Shown here: positions 10,130 to 22,905 of the stretch, one piece after another
Layout: each line of letters begins with the position of its first letter
Position numbering within the stretch: the first letter of the stretch is position 1
Assembly (NCBI GenBank): GCA_021018815.1
Contig: JAITYX010000034.1
Coordinates: 3,658,001-3,722,000 of the forward strand
Source: Talinum fruticosum
Taxonomy: Eukaryota; Streptophyta; Magnoliopsida; Caryophyllales; Talinaceae
Direction: 5' to 3'
Length of the DNA stretch: 64,000 nt
The notes under the pieces: model-generated
The model's database searches: none
What the model was told of the DNA's origin: nothing
What the model saw: only the letters and a program-made list of their open reading frames with translations
Translations under genes and position numbers: made by a program

Positions 10130-13100
10130 ATATCGATCAAGTAGAAACTTTAAAGGATGAAACCTAATTGGGGTCCGGAAGCGGTTAGATGTTGAATTTA
10201 TTAGAGTAGTGCACTACCCTCGGTGGGTAGCAAACGTCGTACCAGTCCCAAAGAAAGATGGAAAGGTTCCGATTTGTGTCGCCTTCAGGAATTTGAATAA
10301 GGCTAGCCCTAAAACGACTTTCCTTGACCCCACGGAGATGTTTTGATCAATAATATAGCAGACCATGCCTTACTATCCTTTATAACTGGCTATGTTGGTT
10401 CTAACCAAGTTAAGATGGCGAGAGAAGGATATGGAAAATACTACCTTTATCACTCAATAGGGAACATACTATTATGTAGTAATGCCATTTGGGTTACAAC
10501 ATGCTCGGGCCCACATAACGGAAGAATAGCAATGAATTTGTCTGTAGGATATGATCTACAACGAAGCTAAGGTCTACTTCGATGACATGATCATCAAGTC
10601 TAAAGATAGGGCGAGCACTTAACTAACCTAATAAAGTTCTTCAAAAGACTCTAGAAATATAACATGTGCCTTAAACCTCGGGAATGCACCTTTAGGGTAA
10701 CTTTAAGCAAGTTATTAGGCTAAGTAGTCAGTCTAAGAGGAATCAAGGTTGATCCATCCAAGATTAAAGCAATTTAGGAGATGTCGCCACCAAAGATCGA
10801 GAAGGATATATGTGGTTTCCTAGGATGTCCGCAATACATTAGTCGTTTCATATCAAAAGTGACTATGGTATGTGAACCAATGTTTAAGAAGCTTAAGAAG
10901 GGAGAAAATCTTATTTGGGACGAAGAACACCAAGAATCATTTGAGAAGATAAAAAGTACTTAGCCAATTCTTTAGTCCTAGTCTCGTCATAACCCATAAA
11001 AATAATGCTACTATATCTTGCCACCATAGGAACTTTAATGGGAGCCATGCTAGCTTAACATGATGAGAAATAAGAACATCTCGTATACTACCTAAATAAG
11101 AAATTGTTGGAGTATGAAACTCAGTATATTCCCTAGAGAAAATGTCCTTGACTTTTGTTTGGGCTACTACAAAACTTAGACACTACATGTTAACCCATTC
11201 GGTACAGGTAGTAGAGCCAATGGACCCAATAAAATACATTCTAGAAAATTCATTTGTCGAGTAACAAGATTAATCGATGGACGGTAATGTTCTTGGAGTT
11301 TAAACTCAAATATGTCAACATAATGCAATTAAGGGGAGAGTTGTATCCGAATTTTTGGCTGATTTACCCACCATCGAAGCACAACCAAATGAATTCGACT
11401 TTCCAAACAAAGTGATACTACAAATAGAGATTGATATGTAGACCATGTACTTCGACGACGCTTGTAATCGAAGGGCTTTGGAGTAGGAATTCTATTAGTT
11501 TCGCTGAAGGAGAACATCTTCTTATTTTGGTTAAGTTAATCTTTTAGGTCACCAACAATTCCGCAAAGTACAAAGCTTGCATCACATGATTATAAGTTGG
11601 AATCAAAATAGGGGCCAACAACATTAGAGTCTACGAGTGATTTGAGTCTAATCATTAGTTAGATCTCATAAAAATAGAAGGTATGAAGTAAAGCCTTGGT
11701 GCCTTACCAAGCGCACTTAATGGAATTAGCGAAACCTTTCGATAATATTTCACCATCCTAGGGGCGACAATCAATTTGCAGATGCTATAGCCAAACTAGC
11801 ATCCATGATCAACATCCCTAGTGGCATTCATTCAAGGCCTATTTTCATATAATAGATGAGTCAACACGCACATGCCTACATTGTGGAAATATTTAGTATC
11901 GACCAAACTAGTTGGTACTTTGATATCTATCGATATATTGAAAGCTAATACTACCCATTGGCCTCCACTCCTAGAGCCCAACAAGCAATTCCTATGCTAA
12001 CTACGCAATAATTTCTAAGTCAAGGGAACTTATATAACAAAATTGACATGGAAATTAGGTTACTTTGCCTCAACAAACATGAAGTAGTGCACATAATGTC
12101 CGACGTTCATGGGGGACAATGTGGACCTTACATGAATGGAAGAATGTTGGTTCGGAAGATTTAGATACTATTATATTATTGGTTAATAATGGCAGCAGAC
12201 TGCCATGACTTCGTTAAAAGATGCCACAAGTGTTAGGTATATACAAATTTGTAGCATCGACCACCTTCTGTCTTGGCTACGCTCGCATCACCCTGGCTAT
12301 TCTCGGCTTGGGAATAGACATTATCGATAAAGTGACTCCTAAAGGAATAGGAGGTCATGAATTTGTATTAGTAGTAATTGACTACTTCACCACGTGCGTA
12401 AAAGTTGTATCTTAGATAACCATTACATCAAAGCATATGGAAAAGTTTTTGACCCATAATATTATCTATCGTTATGGAATACCGCATGAATTGATCCATG
12501 ACCACGATAATCATATTAAGAAAGAAGTAGTAGACTTACTGGAAAGGTATCGGATCCAACACCATAAGTCTTCACCCTATTGTCCCGAGACTAACGGAGC
12601 ATTTAAGGCAACCAATAGAAACATCTATAAGATCATAGAAAAGATGGCGAGTCAAGCTGTAAGGATTGACTAAATAAACTACCATTTGCCTTGTGGGGTT
12701 ATCGGACATCAATTAGGACCTCTAAAAGACCAACTCCTTACTCCCTAGTTTACGAGCATAGAAGCAGTACTTCCAATAGAGATTTCCATATATCCTCAAT
12801 CAAATTAGGACCGCTTGTTAAGAATTATAGCTGAAAGCCAAATTCCGAAGCAAACCGGGCAAAAGCCAAGTATAAAAAATTGGTTTTATTGGATTAGTGG
12901 CATTTACGTGCTCTCTGCAATATCCAAATATACCAAGCATGGATATACGGGCATTCAATGAAAAGGTTAGACCCCGCAACTTAAAAATATGTGATATGGT
13001 TCTTAAGGAAATGAGAACAACTACCTAGGATCCAAGGGGTAAATTCAGAGCCAAGTGGCATGGACCATATGTCCTCAATCAAATCCTACCAGGAGGAGTA

Positions 13101-13150
13101 AAATTGAAGGATTTAGATGGTGAAGAATTGTTTTAATACGTAAATTTAGA
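10130..13150 (+). pseudogene. Pol of gypsy F: RT, RNase H, second RNase H, integrase
   Basis: Conceptual translation in several frames gives the full Tat order. RT, about 10190-10780: HYPRWVANVVPVPKKDGKVP, an FDDMIIKS block in place of YVDDMI, then the RNase H connection FLGCPQYISRFISKVTMVCE (10781-10963). The first RNase H is eroded (about 10964-11330). The second, Tat-specific RNase H begins near a YFDDACNRRA motif (about 11450) and ends around FADAIAKLASMINIPSG. The integrase zinc-finger region is near 12050-12230 (HGGQCGPYMNGRML, then CHDFVKRCHKC). The integrase core follows with GLGIDIIDKVTP, IPHELIHDHDNHIKKE and a SSPYCPETNGAF block, where the usual final Glu region is altered. Stops and frameshifts are frequent; the longest open piece is 78 residues. 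Confidence 0.88.
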
Positions 13151-13574
13151 TCGATTAAAAAAATATTATGCTTAGCACATCACTAAGTAAAATCGACATG
13201 AATTGAGTCGAGCCTACACCAAGCTAACTTTTGACCGGCTTCGGCCCACACCAAGTCAATTTTTGACTGGCTCGGCCCACAACACATAACCTCGCCATAT
13301 TTTCTTTTTGGGATTTTTAAGGCGGTCCATAAATAGGTGATGGTCTATATTTATTGTTTAGATCAATTTATTATTCAAATGCGATTCATTTTTATTTATG
13401 AGGGATTAAAGCATAAGAGTAAGCATATAACTTGCTTTTTACTTTATTGATAATAAGGATAAGTCTATTACTTATCCTGATACATAACTAAGGGATAACA
13501 AGCACACTAATTGAAAATAAAATAATACTAAAGGAAAAACTAATGCTAAAATAGCATTCCTAATTTTAATTTTT
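13151..13574. other. Convergent non-coding spacer of gypsy F
   Basis: AT-rich spacer between pol and the antisense aORF2 end. It contains the conserved block AACTTGCTTTTTACTTTATT (about 13430-13449) followed by an inverted-repeat stretch around TAAGTCTATTACTTA. It matches 4421-4804 in E and 56241-56900 in J/G. No gene is seen. Confidence 0.55.
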
Positions 13575-13986
13575 AATGGTTAGGTCCTAGTCGGTCTTGA
13601 CGTTTTTACTTTTTAAGTCACTTGGACTCTTCCAGCTTCTTCTTTGGTTCGCTTCTTTACTTCTTCAATTTAGCAAACCCTCCTTTCTTCTTCCTCTTTA
13701 GCTTCAGCTTTTCTCCTATAAGCCTCCTCATTCACCTAGGGATTAACCTCATAGATTTATAGAGGTGCAGCAGGAGCATCCCTCCGTTATTCACGTTCTC
13801 GAGCCCTTAGTGTGTTGTGGTTCACAAGATCATATTCCTCTATCTACTACATATAGAACTAAGAGAAAGCCTCGGATCGAGCTTCCTTCAGCTTCGCCAA
13901 GCATGGAAGGTTCATCTTGTACTTAGTCTAAGATTGTACTCGACTAGTGGTGTTAGGTTTAAACCACGAAGCAAGTGGTACGTAGT
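13575..13986 (-). pseudogene. C-terminal remnant of aORF2, gypsy F
   Basis: Read on the minus strand, this gives a charged C-terminal tail (AEAKEEEERRV, then EEVKKRTKEEAGRVQV). It corresponds to the end of aORF2 in J (EVEEAKERRTCK, then EPKKRTQDDG, before 56240). It is cut off at 13986 by LTR K. The N-terminal part resumes beyond K at 16073, but the middle part present in E and J is missing. Confidence 0.55.
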
Positions 13987-16072
13987 TATAGACACCGCAA
14001 ATGTGTCGTGCTTATCTCTTTTATTATCGTTATTTATTTTTGTTGGCCCAGTGATGAAATCCCAATCTTGTTTGAGAACTCGGACCATCATCGGAGTCTT
14101 ATTGGCGTGATGGAAGCCAATAAACCACAAAAATTGATGAGCACCACAAAAATTGGCCTTTTTGTTTGGGCTGGCCCACAAACCTATTTTCCTTAGGTCA
14201 AACCAAGCTAGGTTCAGGTTTCCCAACAAGAAAGCCCCCAAACACAACATTTTGTTCCTAATCGCTAATGACTTCTTGTTTTACTAAGACCCGCGCACTA
14301 AACGCAGACATTTTGTTCCTAGCCGCTAGGCGAGGCACGCAACCGAAGAGTCCATACGACGTCGTTTAAAGTAGCGCCACACTTTTGGACTCAAGGCTCA
14401 AAACACATCATTTTGTTCTCAGCGGCCAACAAAGGCATGTAACTTAAGACTTTCGCACGACGTCGTATGAGACCGGTGTCGCGTTTGTCGGCCCTCAAGG
14501 TGAATATTCGGTTCATTTTCTTTATCAAAGCTTGCAAATCTGTGCCTGGTTAAACTTACTTTAATGGGTGAAACAACTTTTAAGGTTATTTTTATGACCT
14601 AAAAATTACTATCAATAGAGGGGTCCCCCTCATTTTGTGTGCACCATGTTTAGCTAGCCAAACCTCGCCTAAGCTAAAAATACTTCCTATCACTCCCTCC
14701 CACTTTTTATTCCCTCCATTTCATTATACGGTGACTCGTTCTCCCATTTCTTAAACTCCACAAACAGACTTCTTTGTCCTCTGTTTGAGCTCGTCACCCT
14801 GCCTTTACGCTACCCATTTTTTCGTGATTCAAGTTCCGCAGGTAGGGCAACCTCGAAGGCACCAGATCTGTCTTCAAGTTCATGTTTATGGTTTAATTTG
14901 TTTATGTCATTTAATACTTTTTCATATTGTGGTTTTAGAGATATAATTGCTTTAAGTTCCTCCCCGCCGATCGTAAACTTTTAATTTCTTTCTCGATTTC
15001 CTTTTCTTGTTCTTTACTACCTTTTTTTATCACTTCATTATTTGCATGTTTTCACTTTCCTAGCATGTTGTTTGTTTTAGTTTCCATAAATCGCATGTTA
15101 TTTGCTTGATTGTTAAACAAGGTATTTTGAACTCAAGATTTTGAGTAGTAAAGGTCATTTGTTGACAAGCGAGAATGGAGAACATCCCTCTCTATTTTGT
15201 ACCTTCATCTCTAAACACTAGATTCTCGGTTTAAAGATCGATATACTATCTTTCAAAACCTCTTTTAAGCTTAATCTTTCCATACTAAGATTGGAAGAGT
15301 ATTTTTCTATATTTTTGTTAGTTTTTATTCCCTATAATTGATCGGCGACTCCTTTTTTCTATTTTATTTGTCTCCGTATGACTCTTGGCATTTCAAGTTC
15401 AAAATGGTGAAATTTGAGTTCATTTTGACGAGTTAAAGCTATAAGGCCGAGACTGAGCCGCACGGATGGACTATCTTTCAAAACCTCTTTTAAGCTTAAT
15501 CTTTCCATACTAAGATTGGAAGAGTATTTTTCTGTATTTTTGTTAGTTTTTATTCCTTAAAACCGACTGCGACTCCCTTTTTCTGTTTTTTTTCTCTCTG
15601 TTTGACTCTTGGCATTTCGGGTTTAAAATGGTGAAATTTGAGTTCCATTTTGATAGTTAAAGCTATAGGGCCTAGACCGATCTCTTAGGCAAAGCCCTAT
15701 AGTCGGTGCCGATTTCGGTTGGTGCTGGGCGACGTCGGTGCTAGCTAGAGGTCGGGATCAACTCTCGGCCCAACCAAAATTTATCATTTTGGCCTGAAAA
15801 CTTTATGGCAAAATGTAGCTCTTATTTTTCTATTTCCTAATTTCGAAATAACATCTTGCGACTTCTCTAAAAATCAATTTCTAAAATAAAAACGATTAAT
15901 AAAAATCTCTAATCATACCTTAAATTGTTTCAAAATCACATTCTAAAAAGAAATAATGTTACTAAGAGGTGTACCCCACTTCCAAATGAACTTTCAAAAC
16001 TCAACTTTCAAAAAGAATCTTAAAATAGTTAAAATCGAGAGAGCCGACGCTTATGGGGAAACTGCTCGATCC
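13987..16072 (+). repeat. Gypsy LTR K, inserted in aORF2 of F
   Basis: Starts TATAGACACC (a TG to TA change from the family start) and follows the LTR pattern of F and L. The TATA region reads TATCAATA instead of TATAAATA (about 14608), followed by a GGGGTCCCCCTC block. A near-duplicate of about 100 bp (CTATCTTTCAAAACCTCTTT) occurs at about 15243 and about 15470. The last ~60 bp of the family LTR, including CCTACA, are missing. No polypurine tract or internal sequence adjoins it, so it is a solo or truncated LTR. Its presence coincides with loss of the middle of aORF2. Confidence 0.75.
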
Positions 16073-16537
16073 ATGCGGCCTCCAACCGGAAGAAAGCCAC
16101 CAATTAGGCACATTATGATAGCCTGATGCTTCTTAATTTGCATCAACCTCAACCCGTATATGGGGCGAAAGTGGAAAAGAAGTTGGGCCAAGTTAACCTC
16201 ATTACTAATCGGGATCCATATCCCCTCTTTTTCGAGCCTAACAACCGCCTATAGATCCCTGCCATATTACTAGAGGATCTCGGTCTAATTGGAAGAGTCC
16301 AACAGGTGCAACCAAGAATGTCGTTGAAATCTTCGATAGAGCACAAAGTTCCCTATTCCCCAATTTGAAGACATGAATTACGGGATCCTAGTAGAAAACT
16401 ACGGTTCTTAGAAGAGATCAGTGGATTCTCACCAGCCACACTCTTAAGAGGGTATTAAGCCCATATACAGGTAGACCAACCCTCTCTTCCTCCCTCAATT
16501 CATGCATCCAGTGGATCAATTCAACCAAGAAATTCAT
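16073..16537 (-). pseudogene. N-terminal part of aORF2, gypsy F
   Basis: ATG at 16537 gives MNFLVELIHWMHELREEERV, matching E and J. It continues to FKLGNREL and IEDFNDILGC, the same FxFGDxELCPxxEEFDxIL pattern as E, then RPRSSSNMAGIYRRLLG. A frame break separates these parts. The last stretch ends near a PYTG segment close to the LTR K junction. Function unknown. Confidence 0.6.
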
Positions 16538-16862
16538 TTTAGATGTTGAAATTTCTAGAGAACGCTGCGTTTTAAGTATTGTGCCGATTGTTTTTTTTTT
16601 CCAAGCTCTGTTTTGTTTTTAGAATACCAATCGAACTGCTAAGGATCATGCTATTACTTATGGATTCCATTTCTCTTTTTTTATCTTCTTTTGAGGGGAA
16701 TGGAGGCTAATGCAAATGTTTTTACATTTTTGTCTTTGAATTTTTCACACCATATGAATAAAGAAAGCATTTTAGAATGAGTCTTGCATTCATATTTTTT
16801 CAAAAGTCTAATTCATGGTAGAAAATGCATAACTAATAACAAAGAACCCCACAAGAGATTAT

Positions 16863-18912
16863 TTAATAATCATCATCATAATAAGGCCCGTTGTATGGTG
16901 ATTGTTGAAGATCGTTAGGCCTACCAAATGGGTCAAGCACTTGCAGGGATATAGCATTGATCTCGGCTCCCAACGAGCTAAGCCCGGTCCAAATGAACTA
17001 GGCTTCGGTGTAGACGAGTTAAGCCCGAGCCCGGATGATTAGACCCTAACTCCAAATGAGCTAGTCCCAGCTTCGGAAGCACTTCACCTACGAGAATGAC
17101 GAGATGTACGTTAGGAAGTACATGTTTCAACACTATCACCATATAGAATTTGAGGTTGTCTAGGAGCCTTTATACGAACTCCGGAACGACCAAGATAACC
17201 TACCGAATTTTCTACTTCGAGACGAGGAATATGGATGTCATCCAAGAGCGCTTATCTCGCAACAAGGTTAATTTCCATACAAGAAATAAAAGAAAATAGT
17301 GATGGACGAAGACTTACCATGACGGTCATGATCCTCCCTAAGTATTGAGGTCGTTATGGTCAAGTCCAAAAAGAGTGAACAAAGATACCTCGTTGTCATC
17401 TTTGTAAGTTCTTCAGGGGTAACTAAACAAAGGTAAAACATGTTTTGAGGTGGATCCTTCCGTCCGATGTCCATATATCATATCGAAGTTAAAGCATCAC
17501 CCACAAACCAAGGTACCAACATAATCCAAATAGGGTTTCAAAGAGGCTCGCCTCTCACTTAGATCTCTTGCGACCCAAAATCGTGGGGAAGTTGATTGGG
17601 ATGTCACAAGTGAAAATTAGTAATGGCAGACTTAAGTGACTGAACGAAGCAATCTAGGAACAACTATGGGCCAGAGCCGACCCTACCACGGTCCATACCA
17701 AACCGTGAACGAGAGATAAAAATTAGTAGCTCAAAAATCGACTTCAATTTCGGACCACATTAGTCCGAAATCTAAAAATTTAAGAAGCATACCATAGACA
17801 CTTTGTTGAGAGCCGGACGTAACAAGGCAAAGCCAACTTCCATTTGTTGAAAAAGTAGACCTTCATCTATGCAATTGCTGCCGGGAATGTCGGGTGGTTC
17901 GTCGAGCCCGGAGAAAATTGAGGGAAATACTTGTACATCCATGGCTACAAAATTACCACATAAGAAAATTTTATATTCATACAAGGTTGAAATAAAAGGC
18001 TAAGGAGGAATATAGCAAACATCAATAATCCTCCACAAGCCCATCAAAGGCATATAGTTGATTAAATCCTTCGCTAGAGTAGTATGTCGGGCACCGTGAA
18101 TGCAAACCCCTTATCTAGCAAGTGTATGCAGGTACACCGCAATTGAAGTCCTTTATTCAATCTTAATCTACTAAGTTGGCTAGATAATGAAGGTGGAGTT
18201 TAGACCCATGGTCGGAGAAGATGGACATGCTCAACATAAGGGCTATCATAATTCGAGCCTATTATTATAGATTGTGTCGAGGCCGTAACTCCTCATCTAT
18301 CAAGGATGAAAGGTGGATAAAATAGTAAAGAGTTTTGGTCGAGGGAAATTGAAGAGAAATCAGACCAAAAAGGTGACGTAAATTGAAGAGCAATCATACA
18401 TTAAGGGTTCACCCGAAAGACTAGACCCATGTTGACGGCGAAGTCTAAAAAGTAATAGTCATTTCTCTAAAGGGAATAGGGAAAGTGCTACCGATGCACT
18501 AAAATCGCTAACTAATTGCTCGAGTAATACCCCCGAGTGAGTGAGATCACACAAGTGACATAGGGTAGTGAAGAGTATACCAAACTCGACATTGGTTAAG
18601 GTTTTCTCCAATGGGTATTTTCGTTCTTTGAACGTATCAATGAACTTATTTATGGTACTCGCTACTCCCGATGGTATCTTGCTACAAGAACAAAGAGATA
18701 ATGTGTCTTAGTTAAATGACACTCTAGCATGAGACAAAATAAATCCAATTTAAGACAATTATCGTAGCGGAGATTGCAAATGAAAAACCTGGTTTTCGGC
18801 CTCGACTAAGAGGTCACTTAGATTCTATTCTTGGTGACGATGCAAATCTCTTTCCATAAACAAATCTTGAGTCAAGTTATTGGCCCTTGTTCTTCGCTGT
18901 AGATGAGGACAT
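16863..18912 (-). pseudogene. aORF1 of gypsy F, antisense plant-mobile-domain-like gene
   Basis: ATG at 18912 (MSSSTAKNKG) sits at the same place relative to the TATA box as in the other copies. It ends with an acidic YYDDDY and a stop at 16863-16865. Candidate intron borders are a TTCTTGTAG acceptor near 18683, a GGTAATTTTGTAG acceptor near 17960 before a WMYKYFPQFSPGSTNHPTFP exon, a GGTATGC donor near 17795, and a GGTAAGTC donor near 17318. The same borders appear in E, L or J. It is broken by stops. The exon after the 17960 acceptor is the clearest sequence of this domain in the window and supports reading it as spliced. Confidence 0.62.
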
Positions 18913-19055
18913 ATTTCAAATATTTATTGAAGTTTCTAAAGAAAACCACACTAATTTTCTTAAGAAAGAAAAAAAACTAGCTCAAGAGCAAATAAGAAGA
19001 AGCAAGAAGAAAAGGAATTGTGAAGGTTAGCAAAATGAAGCATCCAAGTTCGCCC

Positions 19056-19062
19056 TTTTATA
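19056..19062 (-). promoter_or_regulatory. TATA box of aORF1, gypsy F
   Basis: CCTATAAAAGGGCG on the minus strand, about 145 bp before the aORF1 ATG. A TTCATTTTGC leader motif lies downstream, as in E, I and J. Confidence 0.6.
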
Positions 19063-19692
19063 GGAAAATCGGTTGGCATTCAAAAAATAAAGCAAAAGTC
19101 AAGCCATTTTCTGATTGGTTCAAATGCACGATTCTCGATCGGAACATACAAAAGTCGACCGATGCGGTTTACAAGGACTGGCATGATCGAGCTGCATGCT
19201 ACATGAATCGAGCGGCATGGCTCACAACCAATGCCGGTTCCCAAAGCGTGGAAGACCAGCTGAGCAGACCTAGCAAGCAATTGGACTTGTAAGGCCCACT
19301 TATTAAGCTTTTTAGTTTACTTTTCATTCTTTTTTGGCTGAGTTATTTAGTTAAAAATACCAAACTTTGGTCCATTTGATTATTTACTCGACGGAATGTT
19401 AGTACAACATAGTTATTTAGCCAAGCTTCGGATAAAGAAATGATCACGCTTCAGCATATTATCGAGCTTCAGGACATTGGCTAAGCGAAGCTCAAGATTT
19501 TTCTATTCGGATTTTAGAATGCATTTTGCGATCAAGTCCAAGCCCTAATTCATCAAAATTCAGGTCTAGAAATGGCCAATTTTGAACCTCATAACTCAAC
19601 CGAGTATCCAAAGCGAGGTCGGATAAATAAGATAAGTACCCTTTAGTGTACACTTTGACCCTCGCCCTTATATTCTCGCAAGCGAGGTCATT
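19063..19692 (+). other. Spacer between aORF1 promoter and LTR of gypsy F
   Basis: Matches 9126-9740 of E, including the AGCTT/GCTTC array (about 19424-19495). The polypurine tract is not intact: where E has CAAAGTGGGGGCTAAT, F reads GCAAGCGAGGTCAT just before the LTR, so the tract has been altered or deleted. No convincing gene is seen. Confidence 0.55.
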
Positions 19693-21307
19693 TGTAAACT
19701 CGTATCATAAACGAGGCTAAATAGCGTGACGACGGCTAGTAGCCCACAAAAACCCTTCAGCAGAACAAAAACAACTTATTTTCGCTTTACGGGATTGGAC
19801 TGTCCCGCAAACCATTTCATCGGCCGACCTAAGATACGTTTAGACTCCCAAACCAGGATCCGAACCAGAGCTAGGTTTCCTAAGCTATCAAAAGTAATGT
19901 TTTACCTAGTTAAGGGGCCAAATGTGACACACGATTCCGAACATCCGTATGACTTTGTTTGCGACCAGCTCGGATTCGCGGATACCTTGAAACGGTGTTG
20001 CTTTGACCGGACGAATATTTGATTTTTCTTTTTTCTGGTTCGATAAATTTGAGCTCGAGTTCAATCCAAACATGGCGCCCGGAAGCTATTTTAGGGTTAT
20101 TTGGAACCCTCAAAATTGCTATAAATAGGGGTTCCCCTCTTCTTCATTTCACCTCATTTTCAACTAGAAAACTCCCTATTTACTGAAAATCTCTCTCTCT
20201 CTCTCGCTCTCCCCTCACTTTCTTCTCTCCATTCTCACTCACTAACCTCACTTCTAAACCCTCTCAAATAGCCTTTTTCACTTCTTTTTCGTTCTTGCCC
20301 TACGATTACAGGTCTGAAGTCCATTCGTAGCTCAAGTTTGGCGAGGTGCTTTAACATAAGGATGCATTACATCAACTTTGAGTTTATGTTTAGAATTTTA
20401 TTTTAATTCTCGCATTTTACCACTTTCCATATTGTGGAATAAAGTTGTATCGTTTTTATATTCCTCCCTGTCCGATGTAAATTTCTTTTATTTCTCGCTT
20501 TTATTGCTTTCTTTTATTGATTTTGTTTATTGCTTTTCTTTATCGCTTTCAAGCATGCTTTGAGTGTTTAATTTATGTACTTCATATGCTTGTTGCTTTC
20601 TTTATTTAATGTAATTTAAACTAGCAATTTTGATTAGTAAAGGTTGTACTGTTGAGGAGCGGAATGAGGAGCAATCCTCCTCATTTTGTACCATTGCCCC
20701 GAACACTTGGATCATTGGTTTGACCAATTCAAGTACCTTTTCTAAACCTTTTTTATTTTAGTTTTGTATGCTGAACTTGGAAAAGTGCTTACGTTACTTT
20801 TGTTAGTTTTTATTTCTTAAAATTGAGTGACGACTCCCTTATTTTGGTATTTTATTCTAAAAATTGTCTGGTTAGAATTAGGAAAAAGAAAGGACCATTT
20901 TGGCAATCTAAACCATCCGAACAAGGTCTGTTTCAATTAGTCCCGGCTAGATGAGCTGCTCCGATCACTAGTCGGGAACGCGGTTATTCACCCGGCTAAT
21001 AACCGGACTTAGCTCTGGCCTAGGCAGTTTCACTGCTTGGTCCAACAACTATGCGGCAAATTAATTTTTAATTATTTTGCTTAGGAAATAAGATCCCGAG
21101 ACTTCGAAAAATCAATTTGAAAAAATAAAATAATTAATAAAATCCCCAATCAAATTTTCACATTTCAAAACCTAATTCTAGAATCAACTTAATAAAAGAC
21201 CCACGTCACCTAGAAGTCGACGCTCCTTGGGAAGGCTCCGCCCATTTTTCTAAACTCCACTATGCTCCCGGAGAAGGGGGACCAGCCCGAGAAGCATGGC
21301 TCTTACA
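19693..21307 (+). repeat. 3' LTR of gypsy F
   Basis: Starts TGTAAACTCG and probably ends CTCTTACA at 21307, where aORF1 sequence of element L begins. The TATA box is TATAAATA at 20120-20127, followed by a GGGGTTCCCCTC block and a CT-rich leader with TCTCTCTCTCTC. The 3' boundary is inferred by matching the G-rich end of the J and L LTRs and could be off by tens of bases. Confidence 0.7.
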
Positions 21308-22775
21308 TTCATGTACCAACAAAAACCAAATGGACCCTTAAAGAGGACATGCCTCTCACTAAGCTCTTTAGCAACCCGAATCGAGTAAAGAGATTTTATT
21401 GGGTTTCCATGGATGGAAGTTGGCCTGCCCCAAAGACAGGAAAATAGCAAATCAGTATAAAGGGACTCATAGCAAGCCTTATTGACCAAGCTAGATGGCC
21501 CAGGCCAAACCATAGGTTGGCGCCAGCGTAGCTACGACCACGACCACGACATACACCAAATTATGGGATCGAGCACAAAGTGAAAACATAAAGCCAATTT
21601 TATTTTAGACCATATCACTCTAAAATTAAAAATTCAAGGAACTCACTATTGCTACTTTATTGAGAGATAGTCATAAAAAGGCAACCCCGACTATCCTCCG
21701 TTGAGTATGGTGGGCCTTTGCCCACCCAAATGTTGATGGGAACGTCGGATGATTCGTTGAATCGAGAGAAAATTGGTGAAAATATTCATACATCCATGCC
21801 TGCAAGTTTACCACACAAGTAAATATTTAATCCATACAAGATAAATACAAAGGCTTAAGAGGAAGAGATTAAACCTTAATAATCCTCCACGAGCTGGATA
21901 AGGGCATAAAGGTTACGTTGTCTTTCTCTTTAGTAGTACATCAGATGCCCCAGCGTAATCATCTTATTAAATAAGTATATGCAGGAACACCCGAGCTGAA
22001 GTCCTTTTTAATTCAGTCTAAATCCACCAAGTTAGCCAAATAATGGATATGGACTTTGGAGCTTTGGTCGAAAAAGATAAACATACTCAACATATGAGCT
22101 AGCACAATCCTAGCTTGTTATCGTGGGTCGTGTCGAGTGCACAACTCTTCATCAGTAAAAGCCCGAGAGAAGGATTGAATATTTAAGGAAGTTGGCTCGA
22201 GGAAACTAAAGAGGAATCGAGACGAAAGAGGTGGTGCAAATAGTCATGATTTTTGCAAAAGTTTTAGTTATATACTATTGGGTCACCCGTAATGTCCAAA
22301 TATGTGAGGACGGCGAAGCCCAAGGGGTAATGGTAATTTCCTTGATGGGAAGATGGAAAGTGTTAGTGGTATCACAAAAGTGTTCACTGATTTCCTGAGT
22401 GATATGCCAATCAATGATATTGCACAAACTACGCAACGCAATAAAGAGCCGCCCAACCCCGATAGTAGTCATAGTTTATTCAAGTGGATAGTCCCGTATC
22501 GAAGAACTTTCGGATAGCGTAACTACTCCTGTTGTTGTCTCCCTACAAAGTATAAGAGCATAGATGTCTCGGTGAAATTCCATGCTAGCATTTAAGCAAA
22601 AGAAACGTAAAAGGAGGTAATTACCGTTGTGGAAATTGCCAACAAGGAGACATGGTTACCAGCCTCCACTCGAGAGGTCACTCGAATTCTATTCATTTGT
22701 GAGGATGCCAATCTCTCTTCATGAACAAATCTTGGGTCAAGCCTTCAACCCTTGTTCTTTTTTTTGGATGGAGAG
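21308..22775 (-). pseudogene. N-terminal half of aORF1, gypsy L
   Basis: Antisense gene remnant with the same parts as in E and F. It has a CTTTGTAG acceptor near 22550, a plant-mobile-domain piece DTTNTFHLPIKEITITP (near 22350), a CTTGCAG acceptor near 21810 before an AWMYEYFHQFSLDSTNHPTF exon, and a TGAGTT donor-like site near 21630. The start ATG is lost: the sequence reads CTCCATCC where other copies have ATGTCC. The rest of aORF1, aORF2 and pol are missing because F is inserted at the left edge. Confidence 0.6.
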
Positions 22776-22898
22776 AACCAAACTAGTTTTGTTTTAAAAA
22801 ATTAAAGAAGAAGTTAAGGAGCAAACAAGAAGAAGCTTAGGGCAAGCAAGAAGAAGAGAAGAAGTGAAGACGTGGAAATGAAGCATCAAGGCTCTCCC

Positions 22899-22905
22899 TT
22901 TTATA
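22899..22905 (-). promoter_or_regulatory. TATA box of aORF1, gypsy L
   Basis: CCTATAAAAGGGAG on the minus strand, in the conserved position before the aORF1 leader. It is kept although the start codon of this copy is gone. Confidence 0.55.

Larger units (their letters stand above)
10119..21307 (+). mobile_element. Tat-lineage Ty3/gypsy element F, 5'-truncated
   Basis: Contains RT, RNase H, a second RNase H and integrase (10130-13150), the two antisense genes, a polypurine-tract region that is partly deleted, and a 3' LTR (19693-21307). LTR K interrupts the antisense genes. Gag, protease and the 5' LTR are absent: the left edge joins directly to the truncated LTR of E. After 21307 the aORF1 sequence of another element (L) resumes, so F probably inserted into L. 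Confidence 0.75.
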
